Assembly: GCF_002954775.1 (NCBI RefSeq)
Contig: NZ_PJME01000008.1
Coordinates: 124,001 to 188,000 of the forward strand
Direction of reading: 5' to 3'
Source of the DNA: Streptomyces geranii
GTDB taxonomy: Bacteria; Actinomycetota; Actinomycetes; Streptomycetales; Streptomycetaceae
DNA length: 64,000 bases
The translations under genes and the position numbers were made by a program. The notes beneath the pieces are model-generated. The model ran no database searches, was not told the origin of the DNA, and worked only from the letters and a program-made list of their open reading frames with translations. Below, piece after piece: positions 1 through 9,169 of this stretch (positions within the stretch are counted from its first letter, which is position 1; every line of letters starts with the position of its first letter).

Positions 1-143
1 CCGAGCACGGCCGCGGACTGTCGCTGATCGAGGAACTCGCCGACCACGTCACCATCGGCAACAAACCGGGCCGGGGCGGCGCGGTGGTCAGCTTCGACAA
101 GATGCTCAAGTGGCGCAAGGACGCACCGCTGATGGCTGTCTGA
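1..143 (+). CDS. RsbW-like ATP-binding protein, C-terminal end (partial)
   Basis: Only the last 46 codons are in the window, read from base 3 to the TGA at 141-143. The peptide has the pattern GRGLSLIEELAD, the G-box region of small GHKL-type ATPases used in Streptomyces as anti-sigma factors or serine kinases, followed by a short basic tail. The family binds ATP and phosphorylates or sequesters partner proteins. The same class recurs at 8334-8885 and a PP2C phosphatase that could oppose it lies at 3635-5167. The family call is fairly secure; the partner is unknown. Confidence 0.65.
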   Translation, partial: EHGRGLSLIEELADHVTIGNKPGRGGAVVSFDKMLKWRKDAPLMAV

Positions 144-233
144 CGCTCGGTCACTTCAGCTTTCTCGCGCTTCACAGGCAGCTCTCAGCCCGCGCCCATG
201 ATCCTGATGGACGGCGTCCCTAATTTCCTGTTC

Positions 234-1184
234 ATGACGGGAAACCACAAGGACACCACGATCACCCGGCGCCGCGCTCTCGCGGTGACCGGAGGCACGG
301 TCGCCGCCGGCGGACTCGCGGTCGCGGGCTACCAGACGGCCTTCGCGGACGACGCGACGACCACGACGACGGCCGACGCCACCGCGTCCGCCACCGCGAG
401 CGAGAGCAGCGGCACCTGCGTCCTCATGTCGAGCGTGACGGAGGGGCCGTACTACCTCGACAACGCGCTGGTGCGAAAAGACATCACCGAGGGCAAAGCC
501 GGGGTCCCGCTGACCCTGCGCATCACCGTCCAGGACACCACCGAGTCCTGCGGCCCGGTGGCCGGCGCGGCTGTGGAGATCTGGCACTGCGACGCCTGGG
601 GCTACTACTCCGGCTACACCACCGCCAACCCCGGCGGCTCGGCCCCCGCCGAGAGCGAGGACGGCTCCACCGCCAACGACAACACCTACCTGCGCGGCTA
701 CCAGATCGCCAACGCCAACGGGGTCGTCAAGTTCGAGACGATCTTCCCCGGCTGGTACACCCCGCGCACCTGCCACATCCACGTCAAGGTGCACACGGGC
801 GGCGCGAAGGAGGACGGCACCTACGAGGGCGGCAAGGTCAACTACACCGGCCAGTTCTTCTTCCCCGACGACGCGGCCGAGGCGATCTTCGCCCTGGAGC
901 CCTACTCCCAGCACTCCGGCAGCTACACCACCCTCGACAACGACATGGTCTACGACGGCGGCGGCGCGTCCAGCGGACTCCTCACGCTGAAGCCGGTCCA
1001 CAAGAAGGACGTCTCCAAGGGCTACAAGGGCTTCATCACCCTGGGCATCGACCCCGACGCCGAGAACACGGGCGCGGGCAGCGGCGGAGGCGGCGAGCCC
1101 CCGAGCGGCGACGCCCCGACCGGGACGCCCCCGACGGACGCTCCGACCGAAAGTGCCTCACCCTCCGCCACGGCCTCCTCGTAA
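234..1184 (+). CDS. Secreted intradiol ring-cleavage dioxygenase-like protein
   Basis: The protein is about 316 residues from the ATG at 234; an in-frame ATG at 198 is an alternative and neither has a strong ribosome site. The N-terminus has a twin-arginine-like TRRRAL motif followed by an Ala/Gly-rich hydrophobic stretch, so it is probably exported by Tat. The core carries the intradiol dioxygenase pattern: EGPYY, VEIWHCDAWGYYSGY, and GWYTPRTCHIHVK, which supply the two Tyr and two His ligands of non-haem iron. The C-terminus is a low-complexity Gly/Pro/Thr/Ser tail of about 45 residues, possibly a wall spacer. Family members cleave catechol-type rings; the substrate of the exported actinobacterial class is unknown. 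Confidence 0.85.
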   Translation: MTGNHKDTTITRRRALAVTGGTVAAGGLAVAGYQTAFADDATTTTTADATASATASESSGTCVLMSSVTEGPYYLDNALVRKDITEGKAGVPLTLRITVQDTTESCGPVAGAAVEIWHCDAWGYYSGYTTANPGGSAPAESEDGSTANDNTYLRGYQIANANGVVKFETIFPGWYTPRTCHIHVKVHTGGAKEDGTYEGGKVNYTGQFFFPDDAAEAIFALEPYSQHSGSYTTLDNDMVYDGGGASSGLLTLKPVHKKDVSKGYKGFITLGIDPDAENTGAGSGGGGEPPSGDAPTGTPPTDAPTESASPSATASS

Positions 1185-1193
1185 GGTACGGCC

Positions 1194-2012
1194 ATGAGCA
1201 GCCGTGAGGACGAGGCGCTGGCGCTGGCCGCCGTGGACGCGCTGACCGGGCAGCTGGCCCTGGCTCCCAAGCCGGGCCTGCCCGACCCGCGCGATCTCGA
1301 CGCGCGTGTCACGCGCAAGGACCAACTCGCTCTGCGCTGGTCGGCCAAGGCGCTCGCGCCCGGCCTCGCGGCGATGGCGGCGGCGGCCCGCCGCACCGGC
1401 GAACCGACGCCCGCGCTCCGTACGGAACTGGGCGCGATCGGCCGCTCCACCGAGCACTCGGTGGCACTGGCGGGCGGCGGCCACCGGGGCGCCCTGTGGG
1501 CGCTCGGCCTGCTGGTCGCGGCGGCGGCCCTGGACCCCGGGGCCAAGGCACGCGACGTCGCTGCCGCCGCCAAGAAGATCGCCTCCCACCCCGACAAACG
1601 CGCCCCGCGCAGACCCTCCCGGGGCTCCTCGGTGTCGGCGAAGTACGGCGCGGCCGGCGCCCGAGGCGAGGCGAGGGCCGGATTCCCGCACGTAAGACGG
1701 GCGTTGGACGCCTTGGCCACCGCCCGCTCGACCGGCGCGACGGAGGCGGAGGCCCGCCTGGACGCCCTCCTGACGGTCATGTCGACCCTCCAGGACACCG
1801 AACTCCTGTACACAGCGGGCCCGCACGGCCTACGCCACGTCCAGGCGGGCGCCCGCGAAATCCTGGAAGCGGGCGGAACGTCGACGGAGGCCGGCGCCAA
1901 GGCCCTGACGGCCTTCGACACCGACCTCCACACACGCGGCTGGAGCCCAAGAGGCAGCGCGGGCCTGTTCGCGGGCGCCTTGTTCCTGGACGCTCTCCCG
2001 GTGACTTCCTAG
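1194..2012 (+). CDS. Triphosphoribosyl-dephospho-CoA synthase (CitG/MdcB) family protein
   Basis: The 272-residue protein starts 9 bases after the preceding stop. It shows the CitG/MdcB signature in order: LAPKPGLPD near the N-terminus, HRGALWALGLL in the middle, GARGEARAGFP, DTEL, and RGWSPRGSAGLFAGALFLD at the C-terminus. The family makes the prosthetic-group precursor of citrate lyase or malonate decarboxylase from ATP and dephospho-CoA. No lyase or decarboxylase subunits are visible nearby, so the physiological partner is unknown and the protein may have another nucleotide-transfer role. Tight spacing suggests co-transcription with the upstream dioxygenase gene. Confidence 0.75.
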   Translation: MSSREDEALALAAVDALTGQLALAPKPGLPDPRDLDARVTRKDQLALRWSAKALAPGLAAMAAAARRTGEPTPALRTELGAIGRSTEHSVALAGGGHRGALWALGLLVAAAALDPGAKARDVAAAAKKIASHPDKRAPRRPSRGSSVSAKYGAAGARGEARAGFPHVRRALDALATARSTGATEAEARLDALLTVMSTLQDTELLYTAGPHGLRHVQAGAREILEAGGTSTEAGAKALTAFDTDLHTRGWSPRGSAGLFAGALFLDALPVTS

Positions 2013-2086
2013 ACGCCGGCCCGCACCAGCCCACCCAGGGGCGCGGGGAACTGCGCGACCAGCCACAGCTGACGCGCAGCCAAAAC

Positions 2087-3553
2087 TCAACCCTTGAGCC
2101 GAGCCATCCAAGCCTCAACCTCATCAGAACGCCGAGGAAGCCCAGCCGAAAGGTTCCGGTTCCCGGACTCCGTCACGAGGATGTCGTCCTCGATCCGCAC
2201 CCCGATCCCCCGATACTCCACAGGCACGGTCAGATCATCAGCCTGGAAATACAACCCGGGCTCGACCGTCAACACCATCCCCGGCTCAAGAACCCCGTCC
2301 ACATAAGACTCCACCCGCGCCGCCGCACAGTCGTGAACGTCCATCCCGAGCATGTGCCCGGTCCCGTGCAGCGTCCACCTCCGCTGCAACCCCAACTCCA
2401 GCACCCGCTCCACAGGCCCCTCGACAAGCCCCCACTCCACGATCCGCTCGGCCAGCACCCGCTGCGCCGCGTCGTGGAAGTCCCGGTACTTGCCGCCGGG
2501 CTGCACCGCCGCGATCCCGGCCTCCTGGGCGTCGTACACCGCGTCGTAGATCTTCTTCTGGATGTCGGTGTACGTGCCGTTGATCGGCAGCGTCCGCGTC
2601 ACGTCGGCCGTGTAGTACGTGTGCGTCTCGACGCCCGCGTCCAGCAGCAGCAGTTCGCCGGAGCGCACGGCCCCGTCGTTGCGCACCCAGTGCAGCGTGC
2701 AGGCGTGCGGCCCGGCGGCGCAGATGGAGCCGTAGCCGACGTCGTTGCCCTCGACCCGCGCGCGGAGGAAGAAGGTGCCCTCGATGTAGCGCTCGCTGGT
2801 CGCCTCGGCCTTGTCGAGGACGCGGACCACGTCCTCGAACCCGCGCACGGTCGAGTCGACGGCCTTCTGCAGCTCGCCGATCTCGAACTCGTCCTTGACC
2901 AGCCGGGCCTCGGAGAGGAAGACGCGCAGTTCGTCGTCGTGCTCGGCGGTGACCTTGTCGGTCAGCGCGGCCTCGATACCCGCGTCGAACCCGCGTACGA
3001 CGCGCACCGGACCGGTCGCCGCCCGCAGCGCGTCCGCCAGCTCGCGCACGTCCGAGGCCGGGATGCCGTACACCTGTTCGGCCTCGGTGAGCGAGTGCCG
3101 GCGGCCGACCCACAGCTCGCCCTGCCCCGAGAGCCAGAACTCGCCGTTCTCGCGGTCGGAGCGCGGGAGGAGGTAGATCGTCGCCTTGTGCCCGCCGGCG
3201 GCGACCGGCTCCAGGACGAGGACGCCGTCCTCCGTCTGGTTGCCGGTCAGGTACGCGTACTCGACCGAGGCCCGGAAGGGGTACTCCGTGTCGTTCGAAC
3301 GGGTCTTCAGATTCCCGGCCGGGACCACCAGCCGCTCGCCCGGGAAGCGCGCCGAGAGCGCGGCACGGCGGGCGGCGGTCTCCGCGGCCTGCGCGATGGG
3401 CGCGAGGTCCGTCAGCTCGGTGTCGGCCCAGCCGGACTTCATGCTCTCGGCCAGCTCGTCGGAGACGCCCGGGTACAGGCCGTTCTTCCGCTGCTTGATG
3501 GGCTCCTCGGACTCGGTTTCCGGGGTCGCCGGAAGCTCCTCCGCCACGGTCAT
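2087..3553 (-). CDS. pepP: Xaa-Pro aminopeptidase P (M24B family)
   Basis: A 488-residue cytoplasmic metallopeptidase that removes N-terminal residues preceding proline. The C-terminal pita-bread catalytic domain shows the five metal ligands: Asp in LLLDAGVE, Asp in TADVTRT, His in HGTGHMLGMDVHD, Glu in LTVEPGLYF, and Glu in GVRIEDDILVTESGN. The N-terminal half is the typical creatinase-like domain (VVPAGNLKTRSNDT, FRASVEYAYLTG). A GAGGA-type ribosome site precedes the ATG. It converges with the CitG-like gene, with 74 bases between the stops. Length fits the family. Confidence 0.9.
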   Translation of the reverse strand: MTVAEELPATPETESEEPIKQRKNGLYPGVSDELAESMKSGWADTELTDLAPIAQAAETAARRAALSARFPGERLVVPAGNLKTRSNDTEYPFRASVEYAYLTGNQTEDGVLVLEPVAAGGHKATIYLLPRSDRENGEFWLSGQGELWVGRRHSLTEAEQVYGIPASDVRELADALRAATGPVRVVRGFDAGIEAALTDKVTAEHDDELRVFLSEARLVKDEFEIGELQKAVDSTVRGFEDVVRVLDKAEATSERYIEGTFFLRARVEGNDVGYGSICAAGPHACTLHWVRNDGAVRSGELLLLDAGVETHTYYTADVTRTLPINGTYTDIQKKIYDAVYDAQEAGIAAVQPGGKYRDFHDAAQRVLAERIVEWGLVEGPVERVLELGLQRRWTLHGTGHMLGMDVHDCAAARVESYVDGVLEPGMVLTVEPGLYFQADDLTVPVEYRGIGVRIEDDILVTESGNRNLSAGLPRRSDEVEAWMARLKG

Positions 3554-3634
3554 CCTCCTAGATACGGCACTGGACCTCGTCCATCGTACGGTCGTACGGA
3601 ACGAGGCCCAGAGGCGCGAGGGGCGACCGGCCGC

Positions 3635-5167
3635 TCACTCGAAGCGGGCCGCCAGCAGGACGACGTCCTCCTGACCGTCCGACGCGTCCACGTCGTCCGG
3701 CAGCATGCTGCGCAGGACGTGGTCCGCGACCGCGCCCGGATCGTCCCGCAGCCCCTTGGGCACGCTCGCCGCAGCCGCGTGCAGCCGTGAGAAGGCCCGG
3801 TCGACGGGGTCGCCGGTACGGTGCAGCAGCCCGTCGGTGTAGAGCAGAACCGTCTCTCCGGGTTCCGTACGGAACTCCACGCTGGGCGCCTCCCAGCAGG
3901 CGAGCATCCCGAGCGGTGCCGACACGGTGGTCTCCACGAACTCCGTGCGCCGCTCGCCGATCACCAGGGGCGGGCAGTGCCCGGCGCCGGCCAGTGTGAT
4001 CTTGCGCAGCGCGGGCTCGCAGTAGGCGAACAGGGCGGTGGCGCAGCGGGCGGGCTCGGTGAGCCGCAGCAGCAGCTCCAGGTCGGAGAGGACGGCTACC
4101 GGGTCCTCGCCCTCCATCACGGCGTACGCGCGCAGCGAGGCCCGCAGCCGGCCCATCGCGGCGACGGCGCTCGGCCCGGACCCGGTCACCGCGCCCACGG
4201 CGAGGCCGAGGGACGCGTCCGGGAGGGGCAGCGCGTCGTACCAGTCGCCGCCGCCGCGCGGGCCCGTGCGGTGCCGGGCGGCGAGCTGGACGCCTGCCAC
4301 CCGGGGCAGCCGGGCGGGCAGCAGCTCCTCGGAGATCGTCTTCACGCACGCGCGCGTGCGCTCGACTTCGACCAGTCGCGCCAGGTGCTCGGTCGCGTAC
4401 CGCGCGTACAGGCCGACGAGATGGCGCTGGCGTTCGACCGGCTCCGCGGGCTCGTCGTAGAGCCAGACGGCCGCGCCGAGGCGGCCCGCGGACTCGGTGG
4501 ACAGGGGGAGCGCGTAGCTCGCCGCGTAGCCGAGACGGGCGGCCACCTCACGGTGGCGGGGGTCGAGACCGTCCTCCGCGAGGAGGTCCGGGTGTGTGAT
4601 TTCGCTCTCGCCGCCGGGCAGCCCCGCCGCCGTGTCGAGGAGGCGGCCGTACGGCATCGAGCCGCGCGGGATGGTCTCGATGTGCCCGAGGTCCGCGCGG
4701 GCCAGGCCCAGGCCGATGGTGGTGTCGGGGCCCAGGCCGTCACCGGGTTCCAGGACGACGAGACCGCGCCGGGCGCCCACGAGGGCGGCTCCGGCGCGCA
4801 GCAGCTCCTGGAGCGCGTCGGCGAGCGACGCCGTGCGGGCCAGTCGCTCGGTCAGCTCATGCAGTGTTGTGAGGTCGGACACCCATCCGGCGAGCCGGTC
4901 CTGAAGGAGGATGCCGGGGCCGTTCGGGCAGGTCAGCGCGGGTGTGTCCGCAGAGGTGTCCGGGACTACGGGCGCGGGCGCGACAGTGTGTGCCGGTGAG
5001 GGAACCGTTGAATCGATTCCGGCCACTTTCGGGAGGTGAGGGGCGTTCATGGTGTCCGGCCTTCCGACCGGCACGTATTGCTCAATAGCATCGCAAACCC
5101 CCATGTGATTCTGCGCCGCTAGCAGTGTCTCCACATGTACACGCACTCGTGAGGGGATGTCCAGCAT
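3635..5167 (-). CDS. GAF-domain PP2C (SpoIIE-type) protein phosphatase
   Basis: About 510 residues from the ATG at 5167 (MLDIPSRVRVHVETLL); an ATG at 5194 would add nine residues. A Pro/Thr-rich spacer follows, then a GAF-like sensor domain (LTERLARTASLADALQELL to the ARLVEVERT helix) and a C-terminal PP2C/SpoIIE phosphatase with GGGDWYDALPLPD and LLYTDGLLHRTGD, the metal-binding Asp motifs. Such enzymes dephosphorylate anti-anti-sigma factors in partner-switching cascades, opposing RsbW-like kinases such as those at the window start and at 8334-8885. The signal sensed by the GAF domain cannot be read from sequence. Confidence 0.88.
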   Translation of the reverse strand: MLDIPSRVRVHVETLLAAQNHMGVCDAIEQYVPVGRPDTMNAPHLPKVAGIDSTVPSPAHTVAPAPVVPDTSADTPALTCPNGPGILLQDRLAGWVSDLTTLHELTERLARTASLADALQELLRAGAALVGARRGLVVLEPGDGLGPDTTIGLGLARADLGHIETIPRGSMPYGRLLDTAAGLPGGESEITHPDLLAEDGLDPRHREVAARLGYAASYALPLSTESAGRLGAAVWLYDEPAEPVERQRHLVGLYARYATEHLARLVEVERTRACVKTISEELLPARLPRVAGVQLAARHRTGPRGGGDWYDALPLPDASLGLAVGAVTGSGPSAVAAMGRLRASLRAYAVMEGEDPVAVLSDLELLLRLTEPARCATALFAYCEPALRKITLAGAGHCPPLVIGERRTEFVETTVSAPLGMLACWEAPSVEFRTEPGETVLLYTDGLLHRTGDPVDRAFSRLHAAAASVPKGLRDDPGAVADHVLRSMLPDDVDASDGQEDVVLLAARFE

Positions 5168-5194
5168 TGTCCTGCCGGGATTCCTGGTGTCCAT

Positions 5195-5671
5195 GGGTTT
5201 CCCGGGGTCCCCTTGCGAAAAAGCAAAGTTGGCCTAAAACTGACTCGGGTAGCGGGTTATTGCGGTCGACTGGCCTGGTTCGACGGAGCGTCACAGCGGT
5301 CTCGGTGGGTACGTACTCGGTGAAGGCCAGGGGTGGTTGTGCAACCGCCCGGAACCTGGCGACGGACCCGGGCGTCTTAACCACTGACGACCGTGCCCCA
5401 TCCTCCCTTGGCGGAGGCGGAGAGAAATACGCGGGACGGCAAAACGCCAGACTCCGCCACCCCGCGCCATGCCCATGCTTTTGATCAACGCAGTATGGAC
5501 GCGGACGTAGCCAACGCTCGGCGCTCGGCGCACAAGGGGGCTGCCCCTTGCCTCTTACCGGGGCGTGATGCGCCAAAAGGTACGCAAAAGGTACGCACAG
5601 TCAAGTGATCGACACATGGTGTGAGTGGCCCACGGTGTTGCCAGGCGTGCAACGGAAAGGAACGAGCGCTC
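5195..5671 (+). other. Long intergenic region with hairpin and repeats
   Basis: No convincing gene lies here. It holds the divergent upstream regions of the phosphatase (leftward) and the primase-like gene (rightward). Visible structure: a 7-bp stem with a 4-nt loop at 5533-5550 (CAAGGGG/CCCCTTG) and two head-to-tail copies of an 11-bp sequence at 5575-5596 just upstream of the rightward gene. Confidence 0.6.
5575..5596 (+). repeat. Two perfect tandem 11-bp repeats (AAAAGGTACGC)
   Basis: AAAAGGTACGC occurs at 5575-5585 and again at 5586-5596 with no spacer, 76 bases before the start of the primase-like gene. An 11-bp period is about one helical turn, as expected for a regulator binding two adjacent half-sites on one DNA face. 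The regulator is unknown. Confidence 0.6.
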
Positions 5672-6349
5672 ATGCGCGAGATCCTCGGAAGGCTCGGAAG
5701 GCGACGCAGGTTCCTGTCCCGGCGTGACGGCGGGAAGAAGCCTGAAGTGCTCGGCGCGGCTCTGACGTTCGCGGCCGAATGGCAGTGGCCCGTACTACCG
5801 GGCGTGGCACCGGATCCCCAGGGGCGCGCTCGTTGCGGCTGCCCCGACCCGGAGTGCACGGTTCCCGGCGCCCACCCGTTCGACCCCGGCCTGCTCGCGG
5901 CCACCACCGACGAGCGCATGGTGCGCTGGTGGTGGACGAACCGGCCGACGGCTCCCATCATCCTGGCCACCGGCGGCACCGCCCCGTGCGCGGTCAGCCT
6001 GCCGGCCCCGGCCGCCGCCCGCGCGCTCGGCGCCCTGGACCGCATGGGCATGCGCCTGGGCCCGGTCGTCGCGGCGCCCACCCGCTGGTCGCTGCTCGTG
6101 AAGCCCTACACGATGGAACAACTGGGCGAACTGCTCTACGCGAAGGACTTCGTCCCCGGCTCCCTCCGCTTCCACAGCGAGGGCGGCTACATCGCACTGC
6201 CCCCGTCCGAGACCGGCCTCGGCCGGGTCAGCTGGGAGCGTGAACCGCTCCCCGGCTCGGCCTCGCCCTGGGTGCCGGATGTCGAGGCCGTGGTGGACGC
6301 CGTGGTCGAGGCCCTCACTCGTACGGGTGTGAGCGCACCCGAGTTGTAG
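5672..6349 (+). CDS. Bifunctional DNA primase/polymerase N-terminal-like protein
   Basis: About 225 residues; the ATG at 5672 follows an AAAGGAA ribosome site at a good distance. It begins with a basic segment (GRLGRRRRFLSRRD), then shows the prim-pol N-domain layout: AALTFAAEWQWPVLPGV, a CGCPDPEC Cys cluster, HPFDPG, and WWTNRPTAPIILATG. The usual catalytic acidic motif (compare GIDLD in the related gene at 13978-14850) is not visible, since the corresponding segment reads APCAVSLPAP. It may therefore be a non-catalytic relative. The family is common in Streptomyces without known function. Confidence 0.7.
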   Translation: MREILGRLGRRRRFLSRRDGGKKPEVLGAALTFAAEWQWPVLPGVAPDPQGRARCGCPDPECTVPGAHPFDPGLLAATTDERMVRWWWTNRPTAPIILATGGTAPCAVSLPAPAAARALGALDRMGMRLGPVVAAPTRWSLLVKPYTMEQLGELLYAKDFVPGSLRFHSEGGYIALPPSETGLGRVSWEREPLPGSASPWVPDVEAVVDAVVEALTRTGVSAPEL

Positions 6350-6405
6350 GGGTGTCGGGCGCGCGGGCAACCGGGCGCCCGTCCCCTGTCGTTATCTTCG
6401 CTTTC

Positions 6406-7002
6406 ATGAATCTCCGTCTGCTCGCGCTCTCGGGCGTCGTGGCGCTCACGGTCGCGCTTCCGCTGGCCGTGGCCTCCGCGGGGCCCGTGGGCGACGCGGA
6501 CCGCGACGCCCTGCTCTCCCTGACGCCGCGAGAAGCCCCTCGGCAGGGCCCCGGCGACGGCAAGGCACGGGAGGCCGCCGATCCCACCACGGCCCCCGCC
6601 GCCGACCCCACCGGCACCCCCCTGCTGGGCCTGGGCCTCGCCACGGCCGCCCGCTGCGGTCCCGAACTCACCTCGCCCGACGGCATCGAGGCACAGACCT
6701 GTGTGCTGTCGCAGGGCGAGGAGACCTGGGCGCGCACCTACTACCGCAACGCGACCGGGCGCGAACTGCTCTCCGTGCTGAGCCTCATGGGACCCGGCGC
6801 CCGCACGGTGCAGCTGCGCTGCGCGGTGGGCGCGGAGGACGAGCCCGGGGTGTGCGAGACGCCCAGGGAGCGTGCCACGGGCGAGCCGGGGGCCTACACG
6901 GCGGTCGCGGAGTTCGCGGGCGCGGGGGCCGCGGGGGAGGCCGGACAGGGGCCGCTGCTGCTGCGTGCGGGGAGCAACTCCGGGGTTCCTGAGGGGAGTT
7001 GA
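6406..7002 (+). CDS. Secreted protein of unknown function
   Basis: About 198 residues from the ATG at 6406 (MNLRLLALSGVVALTV). The first 25 residues form a signal peptide with an Ala-Ser-Ala cleavage site. An Ala/Pro/Thr-rich linker follows, then a domain with three Cys (RCGPELTSPDG, QTCVLSQGEETW, QLRCAVG) and a fourth in VCETPRE, probably two disulfides. I do not recognise the family. A strong hairpin terminator at 7056-7093 ends the unit. Confidence 0.7.
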   Translation: MNLRLLALSGVVALTVALPLAVASAGPVGDADRDALLSLTPREAPRQGPGDGKAREAADPTTAPAADPTGTPLLGLGLATAARCGPELTSPDGIEAQTCVLSQGEETWARTYYRNATGRELLSVLSLMGPGARTVQLRCAVGAEDEPGVCETPRERATGEPGAYTAVAEFAGAGAAGEAGQGPLLLRAGSNSGVPEGS

Positions 7003-7055
7003 CGGAGGGCGCGGTTCCGTACAGAGCACCGCGCCGGAGTCCGGGCACAGAAAGA

Positions 7056-7093
7056 CCCGGTTGCTGGCGACGGGGGATGCACCAGCAACCGGG
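7056..7093 (+). terminator. Hairpin terminator
   Basis: A perfect 12-bp stem (CCCGGTTGCTGG at 7056-7067 with CCAGCAACCGGG at 7082-7093) around a 14-nt loop, 54 bases after the secreted-protein stop. It lies between convergent genes. There is no long U-tract, which is common for Streptomyces terminators. Confidence 0.6.
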
Positions 7094-7235
7094 CTACTGC
7101 AACGCTAACAAGAGATCGGCTGTTCGCAAATTCGATCTCGGCTATTCGGACACCGATTCCCCTGTTCTCATGGGGAGTTGTGACAGGAGTCACCCGGGCG
7201 GAACCTGTGCCTCCGCCTGTGGGTCCGACTGTGCG

Positions 7236-8201
7236 TCAGCTGAGCGTCACCTGTCGGTTGGTCAGGCCGCCGCGCGCGCGGCGCTCGTCCGGGGTGAGCG
7301 GGGCGTCCGAGGCCAGCGCGCCGGCGAGGCGCTCGGCGAACTCGGCGGCCGGCTTCTCCACGTCCTCCGCGGTCACGCCGGTCGGCAGGTCCCACACCGG
7401 GACGGTGAGGCCGTGCGCGCGGAAGGAGCCCACGAGTCGGGTGCCCTCGCCGAGGCTCGACCGCCCGGCCGCGTGCAGCCGCGCGAGGGCGTCGAGCAGC
7501 TGCTCCTCGCCGTGCGGCATCACCCAGCGCAGGTGGTTCTTGTCCGGGGTCTCGCACCAGTAGGCGGCGTCGACGCCCGTCAGCTTCACGGTCGGGATCG
7601 CGGCGTCGTTGGCCCGCTCCAGGGACGCGGTGACGTCCGCCGTCGCGTTCTCCGCGTCCGGCACCCAGAACTCGAAGCCCGTGTGCACAACTGGCTCGAA
7701 GGCGCCTTCGGGGTCGAGCAGATCCTGCAGCCGCGGTCCCTCGGCCGGGGCGCGGCGGCCCTGGACGGGCGTACCGGGCTCGGCGGTGAGCGCGCGCTGG
7801 AGGGTGTCGGCGAGGTCGCGGCTGATGTCGCCGGACGAGGTGTCGTTCTGCAGGCCGAGCAGGACCGAGCCGTCGTCGCGGCGCAGGGCGGGCCAGGCCA
7901 TCGGCAGGACGGTGGCGAGCGTGACCGAGGGAACCCCGTCGGGCAGGCCGGACTTGAGGTTCAGTTCCACGGTGGCGGCGGGGACCAGCTCGCGCAGGGC
8001 CACCCAGTCGCCCTCGCCGGGCAGGCCCTCGAAGGGCCGGTGCACCAGTTCGGTCACCGCGTGTGCGGCGGCCCGGCCGTGACAGGCCTTGTAGCGCCGC
8101 CCGCTGTCGCAGGGGCAGGGCTCGCGGGCGCCGACAACCGGGATCTCGCGGTCGGACAGCTGGGGCCGCGAGGCCTTCGTCTGGGGTCGCTTCTTGGCCA
8201 T
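7236..8201 (-). CDS. SEC-C motif protein (DUF5926-type)
   Basis: 321 residues from the ATG at 8201, which has a GGGAGA ribosome site; longer upstream frames lack one. The N-terminus is basic (MAKKRPQTKASRPQ) and carries a SEC-C zinc motif, REPCPCDSGRRYKACHG. The remainder has the sequence style of the actinobacterial DUF5926 family, for example VHTGFEFWVPD and AYWCETPDKNHLRWVMPHG. SEC-C domains bind zinc and often mediate protein or ribosome contacts; the function of this family is unknown. Confidence 0.8.
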   Translation of the reverse strand: MAKKRPQTKASRPQLSDREIPVVGAREPCPCDSGRRYKACHGRAAAHAVTELVHRPFEGLPGEGDWVALRELVPAATVELNLKSGLPDGVPSVTLATVLPMAWPALRRDDGSVLLGLQNDTSSGDISRDLADTLQRALTAEPGTPVQGRRAPAEGPRLQDLLDPEGAFEPVVHTGFEFWVPDAENATADVTASLERANDAAIPTVKLTGVDAAYWCETPDKNHLRWVMPHGEEQLLDALARLHAAGRSSLGEGTRLVGSFRAHGLTVPVWDLPTGVTAEDVEKPAAEFAERLAGALASDAPLTPDERRARGGLTNRQVTLS

Positions 8202-8333
8202 CGTGGGTGTCTCCCGGTTACGGCTCGTCTCGTACTGGCGCGAGCCTAGCCGCTCGTACGAGAGCCGATGGGACCCTGTGGACAACGGCGGTCACCGGAG
8301 CCGCCAGGTTCTGTCGGTCGGTGTCGGCCGATG

Positions 8334-8885
8334 TCAGTCCATGTCGTCGAAGGCGTCCGCGAAGTCCAGGTCGGGTATCGCGGACATCGAGCGGGCCGTG
8401 ACCCGGGTGGCGAAGTCGGTACGCCGGTGGCCCGCGTCCGGGTCGTGGACGTCGTCGTTGACGACGACCCACACGGTGACCTCGCCGCGGGTGTCGTCCC
8501 GGACACCCCAGTCGTTGGCCAGCGCCGTGATGATGTTCAGCCCGCGTCCGCCGTGCGCGGTGACCGACGGGGTCGCCGGAACCGGGCGGGTCGGGCCGCC
8601 GCCGTCCGTCACCTCGACGACGAGTCTGCCGCCGGAGTCCACGCGCCACGCGGCCCGGACGTCGCCGTCCCCGGCCAGGGCCTCACCCAGTGGCCGACCG
8701 TGTTTGCACGCGTTGCTCAAGAGTTCGGACAGGATCAACACAGCGTCGTCGATGACCGATTCCGCCACACCGCCCGTACGCAGCTGATCGCGCATCCGGT
8801 GTCTTGCTTTCCCCACGCCCGCAGGGCCATGGGGAACGGCCATGCTCGACGACGTGGGCACCTCCTGTGCCACCACAAACGCCAC
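8334..8885 (-). CDS. RsbW-like ATP-binding anti-sigma/regulatory kinase
   Basis: 183 residues from the GTG at 8885, chosen because an excellent AAAGGAGG ribosome site ends seven bases upstream; the open frame runs much further upstream but only by lack of stops. GHKL ATPase motifs are clear: LILSELLSNACKHG (N-box), VEVTDGGGPTRP (G1), and GGRGLNIITALANDWG (G2). The C-terminal 45 residues are Asp-rich. These proteins regulate sigma factors or anti-anti-sigma factors by binding and phosphorylation. No partner gene is adjacent. Confidence 0.85.
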   Translation of the reverse strand: MAFVVAQEVPTSSSMAVPHGPAGVGKARHRMRDQLRTGGVAESVIDDAVLILSELLSNACKHGRPLGEALAGDGDVRAAWRVDSGGRLVVEVTDGGGPTRPVPATPSVTAHGGRGLNIITALANDWGVRDDTRGEVTVWVVVNDDVHDPDAGHRRTDFATRVTARSMSAIPDLDFADAFDDMD

Positions 8886-9169
8886 CCCCGAGACCTCCTT
8901 TGCCCCACGCCACGGTGTGAATGCCCCTTTGGCCTGTACCGGAAACCGCCCCTTCCGCCTTCGGTGACGCACTCGCGCCGATCGAGTACGGATCGAACGC
9001 GCCGGTGCACTCCCTGTAACCGGATGGCCGGATTTCGCCGGTATGGCCGAAGGTGGAGGCTTCCTCACTCGGGACCACAGGTCAAGACCTCTGGCAGGAA
9101 CCGGGGTCGGAGTCGGGTAAGAGCGGGCGCGCGGCCGGGGATGCGCCGCAGCCGTGGGAGCGCTCCTGG

